Source: Botryococcus braunii (lineage: Eukaryota; Chlorophyta; Trebouxiophyceae). Taken from it: 64,000 nucleotides of DNA. Positions 1 to 9,939 of this stretch are shown here, one piece after another. The notes under the pieces are model-generated. The model had not been told where the DNA came from. It saw nothing but the letters and a program-made list of their open reading frames with translations, and ran no database searches. A program made the translations under genes and the position numbers. The first letter of the stretch is position 1. The number at the start of each line of letters is the position of its first letter. The DNA lies in assembly GCA_002005505.1 (NCBI GenBank), contig KV908674.1, forward strand, positions 26,001 to 90,000, read 5' to 3'.

Positions 1-3000
1 TCACAAGTCAGTGCATGCTTTGTGATAGGCCAGAAGGTGTGGAAAAGTAGGAGTTTCTTTTTGCGGTTACGCTCTCGCGCAAACCTGAAAATTCTTGCTA
101 GGGGCGCAAAAGGGGAATGCTTTTCTTTTCAAGGGCAGCAATGTACATTTTTTTTTCCTTTGTTTTAGCTTATGCAGCACCCAAAGCATCTTGTCAGTTG
201 GGTTCAACGTCAAGTGCTGCACCTCTTAACCTCACATTTCCTGTCATGGCAAGGGGACAACAATGTAAAGCTTTAATGGACACCGGGGCCACACACTCTT
301 TTGTCCGGGAAAAAGTTTTGCAAGGTTTGAGGTATAACAAGAGGACTTCACCCGTCACACTTGCTGATGGGACAGTAACACACACAAATGGGAAAGTGGA
401 TTTGAGTGTCCGGTTTGCTCCATCTATCATTACGAGACACTCCTTTCTTGTGTGTGACTCAATAATGGAAGGAATTGACATTATTTTGGGACAGGATTGG
501 CTAGCACCACGACATGCTAATGTTAATGTGAGAGCTGGCAAGGCTCATATTAGACACAATAACAAATGGGTCTTGTTAAACAAACATGGCAAAGGCTTGG
601 GAAAGAAGTTGGGATGGGGAATCAAATTAGGAAACACCAGGAAAGGGAAACGGGATCATTGGAAAACCTGCTTGTTCAATGTCATGGCCAAGGATGAACA
701 TGTTAATTGGGATGAACAGGAAGAGATGCCACCTTTGGTGGACATGGACGACCCCTCGACGGAGTCATCCGGGACTTCCTTACACAACTCTGCGCCGGGG
801 GATACCTCGGGCACGGCCCCGGATATGGAGAGTTGCCTAGAAGTGGAGAAGGAAATGGAAGAGGAAGAGGAAAGGGAAGAGGAAAAGGAAGAGGAAGAGG
901 GAGAATCCGAGGTCACCACGGGTAAGCCTTCGGACCCTCTAGAGGAAATTTGTGCTAAAAAGCCTGAGCGGCTAGCACACTTGCTCCGGGAGTACAAGGA
1001 CATTTTTCCAAATGGGCTACCTGGACTACCCCCACACCGACAAGTCTATCACACTATTAATGTGCAGGAATGTGTAACTCCTCCAAACCGTCCTGCTTAC
1101 CGCTTGTCCGTGGAAGAAACTGAGGAATGTGAGCGAACTGTGGATGAACTACTTTCTAAGGGACACATACGCCCCTCATGTTCACCATATGCTTCACCGG
1201 TCTTGTTTGTGAGGAAGAAGGAGGGCACATACCGAATGGTTATAGACTATAGGGCATTAAATAAATCACCATTCATGATAGGTACCCTCTCCCTCGCATA
1301 GACGACTTGCTTGATAAACTTAAAGGTGCTAAGATTTTCTCAAGTCTGGACCTCCTCAGTGGTTATCATCAAGTAAGGCTAAAGGAGGAAGACATTCCTA
1401 AAACAGCGTTTCGTACACCCTTTGGGCTGTATGAGTTCTTAGTGCTTCCTTTTGGACTCACCAACGCCCCCGCTACCTTTCAACGCCTAATGAATGAAAT
1501 CTTTCATGATTTCATAAGGGAAGGGTTTGTGGTAGTGTACCTTGACGATGTTCTAATTTTCAGTCGGGATGAAGAGGAGCATTATGCTCATCTTCGGAAG
1601 GTGTTCCAACGCCTTCGGGAAAAGGAATTGTTTGCAAAACTTGCCAAATGTGAATTCTTATGCTCAGAACTCAAATACCTCGGGCATATCATTGGCAAGG
1701 ATGGACTGAAAGTGGACCCCCAAAAGGTGGAGGTAGTCAAGGATTGGCCCACACCCCAAAACGTCACCGACGTGCGTAGATTTTTGGGGCTTGCAAATTA
1801 TTTTCGAAAATATATTCAGGGGTTCAGCTCACTTGCTGCTCCTTTGACTAAACTGTCCAGTAGCAAAAGTTCTTGGACTTGGGGAAAGGAGCAAGATGAG
1901 GCCCTTGCGGCTCTCAAGGATGCATTAATACAGGCACCCATACTATCACTGCCAGACCTTCGTAAACCCTTCCAGGTAATTTGTGATGCGAGTGATTTTG
2001 GGGTTGGCGCTGTACTATTGCAGGAAGGTCGAGTCATTGCTTATTACAGTAAGAAGCTCAATAGTGCAGAAAGGAACTATTCTGCAACTGAGAGGGAGTT
2101 ACTTGCTGTAGTGTATGCCTTGACTGAATGGAGATGTTATGTCCTAGGGAAACAAGTCACTGTCACCACAGACCATAAGTGTAACACTTTTCTTCAGCAA
2201 CAGGTTGGTTTAAGCCCTCGGAGGGCACGGTGGGCTGAGAAGTTGCAGGAGTTCAACATTCTCTGGGTTTGGGAGCCTGGAAAGACTAACGTTGCGGATG
2301 CGTTGTCCAGGAACCCAGCCCTCCAGGGACAGCTCCAGGGACAACAGCAGCGCAACGTCTCCACGGAGCCCAACCCCGGGAAGGGGATCAATGCAACCTC
2401 GATGGATGGGGACGGGAGGGCCCGCTCGGGCTCCATCACCCTCGGGTCTGACGGGTGTGACACCTTCTTGGAATTGTTGAAGGGTGCTTACGCACATGAT
2501 TCGTGGTTGGGAACAAGGGCAAATAGGAGAAAAGTTCACTTTACGGACGGGGTTTGGGAATTTGGAAGGGAGGGAAGAAAATATGTGCCTGCATTTTATG
2601 AAGTCCGGGATAAGGAAGGTCCAATTGCTAGGAATCTGCGGCAGGACATATTGAAAGCTTTGCATGAACCTCCTTCTGTTGGTCATCCAGGCTTTGCGAA
2701 GATGTATGATCTAGTGAAGCGGGACTGGTGGTGGCCTGGAATGGCGGAGGATGTGCGGGAGTATGTGAAGTATTGTGATTCATGCCAGCGGGTGAAGGCC
2801 TCAAACCAGTTACCCGCAGGACTCTTACACCCTTTACAAATCCCCACAAGGAAATGGCAAAGCATCTCAATGGATTTCATCACGGGACTGCCTAAAAGCA
2901 AACACGGGCATAACGCAATATGGGTAGTGGTTGACAGGTTGAGCAAATGTACCCACTTTGCCCCTACCACTACCAATGCAGATGCTTATGAAGTTGCTGT

Positions 3001-4021
3001 TCTGATGAGGGATAAAGTATGGAAGTATCACGGTTTCCCTGAAGAAATTGTTTCGGACCGAGATCCTCGGTTTGTGAATAATTTCATGAACACACTTCTA
3101 AGTCTGACGGGGTGCAAGCCGGCTCGAACTACGGCATATCATCCTCAGTCAGATGGTCAAACGGAACGGGTGAATAGGATCTTGGAAGATTTTCTGAAAC
3201 ACTATGTCAAGGATAACCCAAAGGAGTGGGAGGATTACCTTTCAGTGGCGGAATTTGCCTACAACAACTCTTGGCAAACTTCCCTAAACTCCACACCCTT
3301 CAGGTTAACATATGGGCAAGATCCAAATATACCGTTTGCGGTGGGACACATGGAGGGCACTAAGGTGGATAGGGCTGATCTCTTCATGAGAAAAATGCAA
3401 GACAAAATCACCCTTGCAAGGAAGTGTTTGCGTGCAGCTCAAGACCGTCAGACGGCCTATGCCAACCGGCATAGGAGGGAGGCCATCTACCAGGAAGGGG
3501 ACTATGTCCTCCTTTCAACCCGTGCGGCCCCCACGCTAACTTCAAACAGATTCAGCAAGCTGCAGCCCAGGCACGTGGGACCCTTCAGGGTCATGGCGGT
3601 CACGCCCGACAACGTTAACTTCGTCACACTGGATCTTCCGGACCGGCTGGACATCCACCCCCGCATAAATGTCTGCTATTTGAAGCCATACTGGACACGT
3701 GAGGAGGCGCAGTCGCGTGGATACTGCCCCAAAAAAGTCATCACCAAAGCGGATGGCACCACTCACCTGGAGTGGGTAGTGGATGCACTAGTCGATCACC
3801 GGCTGTTGCACGACAAGGATGGGTTCTCCTACCATTTTGAGGATGGCACACCCTTTCTCGAGTACCTTGTAAAGTGGGCAGGCCATGGGGCCACAGAGGA
3901 CTCATGGGAATCTCAGGAGGCATTCGAGACCCATCCCGGGCTGGTTAATACCTATCATAGACTCCAGGGGCTCGCCCCGCCCATTTGGGACCAGGTGGCG
4001 CTGCGCGACACCTTCCCTTGA
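1..4021 (+). pseudogene. pol: A0 pol (protease-RT-RNase H-integrase-chromodomain), frameshifted
   Basis: Ty3/gypsy polyprotein needed to copy and integrate the element. Seen in order: protease DTGATHSF (about 290), an acidic Glu-rich linker (about 840-910), RT with YLDD near 1540, RNase H (CDASDFGVGAVL, 1984), integrase zinc finger, a D-D-E core (SMDFITGL 2868, VSDRD 3053, QTERVNRILED 3160), and a chromodomain ending at 4021. Compared with A1, one A is missing from the A-run near 1264, splitting the frame into 117-1301 and 1307-4021. A length change in the T-run near 150 breaks the upstream frame. This copy cannot make full pol without frameshifting. Confidence 0.9.
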
Positions 4022-4951
4022 ACGGGCCCCTCCGGACGGTTGTCCCCCTCATTCCACTTGTGGAGTTCCCACCTGGTGTCTGGGAATACATGGGACGGGA
4101 CCTATGGTAGGGACTGTATATCTTGTGTACTTTGGGACAAGGGACGGGGTAGGTTGCCTACCTCGGTATGTGTGGCATGAGGCCTCATACCGCTTCGATG
4201 CATTGAACTCGGGGTTCTGCATTCAGGGATAGGAATTGAAGTACACATGGCGCGCAACCGCAGTCTGCTTAACTAGCACTTGGGACGTGGGCTTGAAGTA
4301 CAGAAGTGACTTGGAACCCTTGGCTATGGGCTACTTGGAACCCTTGGATATGGACTACTTGGCATCTTGGGATGGATTTCTTTCTATGTACTATATGTGT
4401 ACCTTATGTGTACAGTATGTGTACAGTATGGACAATGTATCATAAAGAAACTGTGTTGTATGGATAGCCACTTTAGGGAAGCATTGTGGACTGAGCTACA
4501 CCTGTGTCATATTTATCTTGTTCGGATTGTTTATCGGTTGTGTCACAAGCATTGTATTGCTTTAATAAATAATAAATAGGGATGTGTCAATAAAGGCGGA
4601 CTTGGATAGTTCGAAAGGAATAAGGCGAACGTTCGTCGTAGTTCGCCGTAATTTATCGTAATTATAGTACCGTGTCGTATCGTATCGTACAGTATTGTAC
4701 TTAGGACTAAAATAAAGCACACCTAATAAATAAATAAAAACAAAAAAAAAAAAAAAATGGACGCTTTAGTCAATTGCTTGGGATGATAGGGGAATAACTT
4801 GGAGGCGGGGACCCTAATGTAACCCATTCGGCAAGGGTCTAACGGCGCTGGTGGATGGGCCGTTCGGTGACGACCATTCCCTTATAATTGTGGTCTACTG
4901 TATGTGTGTATGTGGCTGCATGAGGACATGCAGGAATTAAGGGGGGGATGA
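4022..4951 (+). other. A0 3' untranslated region with minisatellite and polypurine tract
   Basis: Noncoding tail between the pol stop and the 3' LTR. It contains a 24-bp tandem unit (TACTTGGAACCCTTGG...) in two copies around 4309-4362, AATAAA-like motifs (4564-4576), an A-rich run (4726-4757), and the purine tract AATTAAGGGGGGGATGA directly before the LTR. The tract is the expected primer for plus-strand DNA synthesis. Short ORFs here recur identically in A1 and A2 but resemble nothing I know. Confidence 0.7.
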
Positions 4952-5870
4952 TGTGATGGAATGTAGGGATTTCCCGGCATTTCTGGACATTTCCCTTACC
5001 CCCTAGCCTAGGCGCACATGTGGTGCACATGTCGTACGAGCAACGCGAGTACGCACGTGCCTAGCGTCTAGCCTTGGCTTCCTAGCCGTCGAATTCCATT
5101 GGATAGTTATGGACGTTACTCTCATAGTAGGATTCTAGGATATTTTCTAGATACTATTGTAGAGGTTTGGTGGACTAGTGCGCTACCATTGGAGGAACGT
5201 GAACACACGATCACGAACCACGGGAAGGAACGGATAGAGACGTAAGCCACGGGAAGACACGCACTCAGGTTATTTGGAAGCTTAGTAGACCACAAGTAGG
5301 GAGTGGAAGCTCCGTGAGGTGGGGGTTACTTGTAATTGGAAAGAGCGTCCAACTTGTCGGCCATCCGGCCTTGTCTCTCTCTCTCTCACAACTTGGAAAT
5401 TCTCTAGGGATTTCCCGGCATTTCTGGACATTTCCCTTACCCCCTAGCCTAGGCGCACATGTGGTGCACATGTCGTACGAGCAACGCGAGTACGCACGTG
5501 CCTAGCGTCTAGCCTTGGCTTCCTAGCCGTCGAATTCCATTGGATAGTTATGGACGTTACTCTCATAGTAGGATTCTAGGATATTTTCTAGATACTATTG
5601 TAGAGGTTTGGTGGACTAGTGCGCTACCATTGGAGGAACGTGAACACACGATCACGAACCACGGGAAGGAACGGATAGAGACGTAAGCCACGGGAAGACA
5701 CGCACTCAGGTAATTTGGAAGCTTAGTAGACCACAAGTAGGGAGTGGAAGCTCCGTGAGGTGGGGGTTACTTGTAATTGGAAAGAGCGTCCAACTTGTCG
5801 GCCATCCGGCCTTGTCTCTCTCTCTCTCTCACAACTTGGAAATTCTCTCTAACTTGTGCATTCTACGACA
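4952..5870 (+). repeat. A0 3' LTR with internal 441-bp tandem duplication
   Basis: The LTR runs TGTGATGG...CTACGACA. In A2 it is 478 bp; here it is 919 bp because TAGGGATTTCCC at 4964 recurs at 5405, a direct duplication of 441 bp. The first unit lacks the normal LTR end and the second lacks the first 12 bp, so this is one enlarged LTR and not two whole LTRs. The two units differ at a few positions, for example GGTTATTT against GGTAATTT and the length of the CT run. Confidence 0.85.
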
Positions 5871-5872
5871 TG

Positions 5873-6069
5873 TGTAACGGCAGGAAGCTGCCAGGTCCAT
5901 CCCAGGATCTCAGGCAGGAAGCTGCCGGGTCCTGAAATTAAGGCTCTGGAAAGTGGCACGCGTCTTGGCGTCGAAGGAAGTCCCGGTGCTGACCGGCTTG
6001 TAACAGATTCCGCTGAATGCTCTAACCTGACTGGTGTCTCGTCTCTCTCTCTCTTCCTTTGCCACCACA
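5873..6069 (+). repeat. D 5' LTR
   Basis: Runs TGTAACGG...CCACCACA, 197 bp. It differs from the 3' copy at two bases (GGATCTCAGG against GGATTTCAGG; GAAATTAAGG against GAAATGAAGG). It contains a twice-repeated self-complementary segment GGCAGGAAGCTGCC. Confidence 0.93.
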
Positions 6070-6072
6070 AGG

Positions 6073-6085
6073 TGGTATCGGCGAG
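6073..6085 (+). promoter_or_regulatory. D primer-binding site
   Basis: TGGTATCGGCGAG three bases after the LTR. The implied tRNA 3' end is CUCGCCGAUACCA, which gives U72 opposite A1. That pair is typical of initiator tRNA-Met, though the rest of the stem differs from the land-plant sequence. The primer identity is inference. Confidence 0.75.
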
Positions 6086-6097
6086 TAAAGCAAGGTT

Positions 6098-6473
6098 TTG
6101 CTAATCTACCTGTTGGGTATAATGTCGGCAGCTACTTTCACCACGTTGGTTACGTCGTATTGTGAGAAGTTGGGGGCGGCCAGCGATGTTGCCGAGCTTG
6201 ATGCACTTGATCTCACGCTTGATAGTGACTACCCAAGGTTTCGTAGGAAGGATTTTGATGAACTGATGGCGAAGTGTAAGGTCGAGGTGGCGCGCGATAA
6301 CTACGATGTCGGCGATCATACGGATCTGATCATTAGTTCAATTGCCCAGTTTTATGTCGCTACTGTTAAATTTCTAAAGATAGGTGCTCTTGCTGCTTTT
6401 CGTCCTGTCTGGGCTACAAGTTATGCGCGAAAGGTTTTGTTGACGGAGGTTGCTCGTGATCCTGCGGTGTCGC
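6098..6473 (+). pseudogene. gag: D gag, N-terminal part (cut by E1)
   Basis: The reading frame after the primer-binding site encodes the gag N-terminus of D; the ATG at 6121 (SAATFTTL) is the likeliest start. E1 enters at 6474 and the frame resumes at 40094 after the GTCGC duplication. No conserved motif lies in this first segment. It is assigned to gag by position and because the continuation reaches a zinc knuckle at 43088. Confidence 0.7.
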
Positions 6474-6729
6474 TGTAGCATTTCCTAGGGTATCATGCTC
6501 TAGTATGGTCCTTAGGCATTGCTCATTGACTTGCCATTTGATCTGGGTTCGCAGTACAACCTCGCTCAGGTAGTTCGCTCGGTTGCCCGACTACGCGTCT
6601 GAGGCAGTACAGTATAATTCAACCCACCCTGGGTTTAAGAGTGGGCTTGCGAATCAATCATGTAACACTCTTTCCAAGCACACCACAAATTGTCTGATTC
6701 CTAAACCTCTTCCGCTAAGCTATACTACA
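6474..6729 (+). repeat. E1 5' LTR
   Basis: Runs TGTAGCATTTCC...CTATACTACA. Against the 3' copy there are four differences (GTATCATG/GTATAATG, an extra A in CCTTAGGC, CATTTGAT/CATGTGAT, CTGGGTT/CTGAGTT). Confidence 0.93.
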
Positions 6730-6730
6730 G

Positions 6731-6743
6731 TGGTATCGGCGAC
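6731..6743 (+). promoter_or_regulatory. E1 primer-binding site
   Basis: TGGTATCGGCGAC, one base after the LTR. It shares 12 bases with the D, A and G sites, so the same tRNA primer is implied. Confidence 0.75.
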
Positions 6744-6797
6744 AAGGATAGTTCCTTGTCGTTCGTTTGTGGTGAGTTCTTTCTTTCGTGCTTAGAG

Positions 6798-7070
6798 ATG
6801 TCTCGCAATCCTCGTTCGGGGTCTCGAGCCCGTGCACCTAGCCCAGGTCGTGTTGACCCAGATCCTCATGTAGATCCCTCTGTTGATGAGGATATAGATC
6901 TTTCGGATGTAGATCCAGCTCTCATGATTAGGCATTTGGTCTCTATCGGTGCTCTACCCGCAGAGGTTGCTGCGGCAGGATCTAGTGTTCCGTCGATTGC
7001 TCCACCTGATGCCACGACCCAGAACCTCTTGGATGGATTTGCAGAAATCATTCAGCGGGCTTTAGCGCAG
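6798..7070 (+). pseudogene. gag: E1 gag, N-terminal part (cut by F)
   Basis: Starts at ATG 6798 (SRNPRSGSRARAPSPG, basic and Pro/Ser rich), followed by an Asp-rich stretch. The N-terminus is nearly the same in E2 on the minus strand from 48072. F inserted after 7070; gag resumes at 27861. The upstream in-frame extension to 6756 lacks an ATG and is not needed. Confidence 0.8.
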
Positions 7071-7233
7071 TGTAGCGCGCGGCAGGCAGACTCCGCCAGG
7101 GTTAGCCCCGTCGGATGCCAAGCGGTACATTAGGCTAGGCGTAGCCTCTTTAGGCTTCGCGCTAGCACATACGGTGTGGCGCTCGGGCCACACTGGCACT
7201 TTCATCGGTGCAAACAATTCGGAGAACTTTACA
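7071..7233 (+). repeat. F 5' LTR
   Basis: Runs TGTAGCGCGCGGC...GAACTTTACA, 163 bp, identical by eye to 27698-27860. Confidence 0.93.
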
Positions 7234-7235
7234 TT

Positions 7236-7251
7236 TGGTGCCCCATATCGG
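7236..7251 (+). promoter_or_regulatory. F primer-binding site (different primer)
   Basis: TGGTGCCCCATATCGG, two bases after the LTR. It differs from the site shared by the other Ty3 families here and implies a tRNA ending GGGGCACCA. I cannot name the tRNA. Confidence 0.6.
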
Positions 7252-7337
7252 TCACTTCTGCTTTGATTGGCTTGGCAAAATTTTTTTTAAGCATCTTTGC
7301 TTTTCGGTTTGGGGTTGCGCTCCTTTGTTTGGGTTTA

Positions 7338-8825
7338 ATGGCTCTCGTTTTGCCGCCGATCCCAACCGACCTCGTCCCTTTGGTGGGCAAACCTCCTCGA
7401 TACACGCTAAGGAGGCTCCCATACCCTGGAAATACTAGACCTTATTATTCATATCTGAAAGAGTTGGATATTGAGGTGCCAGATATTCCAGAGGGTGTTG
7501 ACCCGGTCGACTCGACTTCGGGTTATGACTGGAAGGGCTTGCTTTCCAAGGTTTTTGACTTTGAGACTGCTGAGGAAGCTCTTGAGTGGGCAAGGCTCGG
7601 CATTGTTGAAGTCATCAACGATTTGAAAGAGGCTCGGGCACTTATGACGGAGTATGCCGATTCAGTTCGGCACCCGTCCTCTGAGGGCGACGATGGCCTA
7701 GGCCTTGCACAATGTTCCAAAGACTTAGTGGAAGCTTCCACTATTTGGGCAAAAGTTGTGTGGAGGTATTGGCTTTGGTGCGCTGCGGCGCGCGCTTTTT
7801 ATGCTCGGATCCCAAGTCATGTCCTACACGACAGAAGGGTGACCAGCATAGAGTCGTCTGTCCAAGCTCTTAACACTGATATTGGGTTTTTGGGAACCCA
7901 AGTTGGCAGCCTGGACGGCAAGATGGACGCGATTATGCGTTTGCTGCAAGGATCGGGGGGGGGACAAGGTGCGTCTCCCTCGCCTATGCCTTTCGTTGCT
8001 CCTAAAACGAGGCCTCCAGCGCCTATGTTTAATGGAAGCAAGGATGGGACTAAGATAACAACTTGGTTCGAGCAGTTTGCGGCATACGCGGCGTTGTTGC
8101 AGCTCACTCCTGACATGCTTGTGGATCACGCATCCTTGTGTCTTTCTGGGAAAGCAGCTGAACAATGGGCTTTGATTAAAAAGTCTTTGGCTTTGCATGG
8201 CAAGGATGTGAAAGACTTTGATTTGTTTAAAGCTGAATTGTTGGCCAACTTTATCGATATGTCAGTGGAAGACACCGTGCGATACCGTTTGGCGCAACTT
8301 AAACAATCTGGAACAGTGGCTCAATACTATACTGCCTTTAGGGCAATAACACTTGAGGCAGTCACATATCCAGTAACTGGGCCTGAAGCTTGTGCAGCTT
8401 TTCGGGCTGGCCTAAAACCCGCTCTACTTGAACTCATTATGAAGGATGCCTCGGTAAGGCGTGAGATGAGCAATGTGGAGGCGGTGGTGAAAGCTGCCAA
8501 AGAGGCTGAATCTTTGTTGGCTATGCTTTCAGGTGTCTCCAAGGGAAAGGAGAAGGTCTATGGGGACCGCGACGAGGGAGAAGTACCTCGGGACCGTGGG
8601 ACCAAGCGTCCCGCCCATAACCATCCCAAGGGAGCCACACGCCACTTGGGCAAACTTCAGAAGAAGTACGGCATAAGCCAGGACAGGCGGGAGGCGGCTG
8701 GGAAGCTGGCCTCTGGCGTCTGTTTCGAATGCAACAAGCCCGGCCATTTTGCATTCGAATGCCCTCTCATGAAGGGGTCTTCTGGCAAGAAGACAAGCCC
8801 CGGCGCGGGACCTTCTAATGCTTGA
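7338..8825 (+). CDS. gag: F gag, capsid/nucleocapsid polyprotein
   Basis: Structural protein that assembles the particle and packages element RNA. From ATG 7338, about 495 residues; the frame is open upstream into the LTR but without ATG. A gag-like helical region follows a Pro-rich spacer (MFNGSKDG..., W at AEQW, then a YRLAQLKQSGTV-type segment). A zinc knuckle CFECNKPGHFAFEC starts at 8721. The stop is TGA at 8823. The protease frame begins about 40 bases later, so pol needs reinitiation or frameshifting. Confidence 0.88.
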   Translation: MALVLPPIPTDLVPLVGKPPRYTLRRLPYPGNTRPYYSYLKELDIEVPDIPEGVDPVDSTSGYDWKGLLSKVFDFETAEEALEWARLGIVEVINDLKEARALMTEYADSVRHPSSEGDDGLGLAQCSKDLVEASTIWAKVVWRYWLWCAAARAFYARIPSHVLHDRRVTSIESSVQALNTDIGFLGTQVGSLDGKMDAIMRLLQGSGGGQGASPSPMPFVAPKTRPPAPMFNGSKDGTKITTWFEQFAAYAALLQLTPDMLVDHASLCLSGKAAEQWALIKKSLALHGKDVKDFDLFKAELLANFIDMSVEDTVRYRLAQLKQSGTVAQYYTAFRAITLEAVTYPVTGPEACAAFRAGLKPALLELIMKDASVRREMSNVEAVVKAAKEAESLLAMLSGVSKGKEKVYGDRDEGEVPRDRGTKRPAHNHPKGATRHLGKLQKKYGISQDRREAAGKLASGVCFECNKPGHFAFECPLMKGSSGKKTSPGAGPSNA

Positions 8826-8864
8826 AGGTGTGGGCCTTCGCTTGGCGATGTAGGCCCTGCATGT

Positions 8865-9356
8865 TTGACGTCTATTCATGCATTTGCTTGTCAAGAAGCC
8901 GTGTCACAGCTTGTGATGGTGTTTCCTGCCGAGGTGCAGGGGAGCAAGGCCACGGCGATGCTGGACTCTGGAGCTTCTTGCAATGTGGTCAGTGCAGACT
9001 TTGCTAAAGCCCTTCACTTGGAGATTGTGCCGCCGAAGGGGGATTCTTTAAGCATTAAGTTGGCTGACGGGAGAACTGTAAACCACATCGGATGTGCTGT
9101 CTTAGACATTGTCATCCAGGGGGTACAGTTTGCTAAGGTGTCGTGTCTTGTGCTAGACTTTGCCATGGATTGGAATGTGCTGTTGGGGACTCCCTGGTTA
9201 AAGACATTCCGTGCAAATCTCATGTTTGAAGAGGACACCGTTAGGGGGTATACAAGAAAGAACAAGCCGTTCGTTTTGCTTTGCCCGCCTAAGGAGGAGA
9301 GGCCTTTGAAGGGTTCAGAAGTGGAGGATGTGCCTAGATTGGTTTTGTCTGCAGTG
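8865..9356 (+). pseudogene. pol: F protease segment of pol (cut by A1)
   Basis: Aspartic protease with LDSGASCNVV (about 8959) and a WNVLLGTPWL motif near 9172. Only about 30 residues precede the protease, so F lacks the longer pre-protease region of A, D and G. A1 inserted after 9356 and the same frame resumes at 24200. No ATG opens the segment; translation probably depends on readthrough or shifting from gag. Confidence 0.85.
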
Positions 9357-9821
9357 TGTGATGGAATGTAGGGATTTCCCGGCATTTCTGGACATTTCCC
9401 TTACCCCCTAGCCTAGGCGCACATGTCGTACGAGCAACGCGAGTACGCACGTGCCTAGCGTCTAGCCTTGGCTTCCTAGCCGTCGAATTCCATTGGATAG
9501 TTATGGACGTTACTCTCATAGTAGGATTCTAGGATATTTTCTAGATACTATTGTAGAGGTTTGGTGGACTAGTGCGCTACCATTGGAGGAACGTGAACAC
9601 ACGATCACGAACCACGGGAAGGAACGGATAGAGACGTAAGCCACGGGAAGACACGCACTCAGGTAATTTGGAAGCTTAGTAGACCACAAGTAGGGAGTGG
9701 AAGCTCCGTGAGGTGGGGGTTACTTGTAATTGGAAAGAGCGTCCAACTTGTCGGCCATCCGGCCTTGTCTCTCTCTCTCTCACAACTTGGAAATTCTCCC
9801 TAACTTGTGCATTCTACGACA
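9357..9821 (+). repeat. A1 5' LTR
   Basis: TGTGATGG...CTACGACA, 465 bp, with a (CT)n tract near 9767-9780. Inserted into F protease, with CAGTG at 9352-9356 duplicated at 24200. Confidence 0.95.
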
Positions 9822-9823
9822 TC

Positions 9824-9836
9824 TGGTATCGGCGAG
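9824..9836 (+). promoter_or_regulatory. A1 primer-binding site
   Basis: TGGTATCGGCGAG two bases after the LTR, the same 13 bases as in D and G. Confidence 0.78.
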
Positions 9837-9939
9837 ATGCCGAATTGTTCTCTGCAAGTCTTTCGCGTGGTGGAAGGAGGAAAGTCGTAGGAGGGAGATC
9901 GTTCGATGGAAGGTCCTAACTCTCATATGTGGGCCGTAG

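Larger units (their letters stand above)
1..5870 (+). mobile_element. Ty3/gypsy element A0 (family A), 5' part outside window
   Basis: The window opens inside the pol gene of a family A chromovirus. Position 1 matches 11322 of copy A1, so about 2 kb (5' LTR, gag, start of pol) lies to the left. The visible part holds protease, RT, RNase H, integrase and chromodomain (broken by frameshifts), a 3' UTR, and a 3' LTR ending CTACGACA at 5870. After 2 bases the LTR of element D begins. Joining across D predicts a target-site duplication TGGGC for A0; this is inference because the left end is not visible. Confidence 0.9.

Noticed and set aside
1264..1310. Programmed frameshift in A0 pol
   Set aside because: A1 and A2 have the extra base and read through, so this is a simple mutation.
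4952..5870. Two independent tandem LTRs or a solo LTR next to A0
   Set aside because: The inner join lacks both the true LTR end and the true LTR start, so it is one enlarged LTR.
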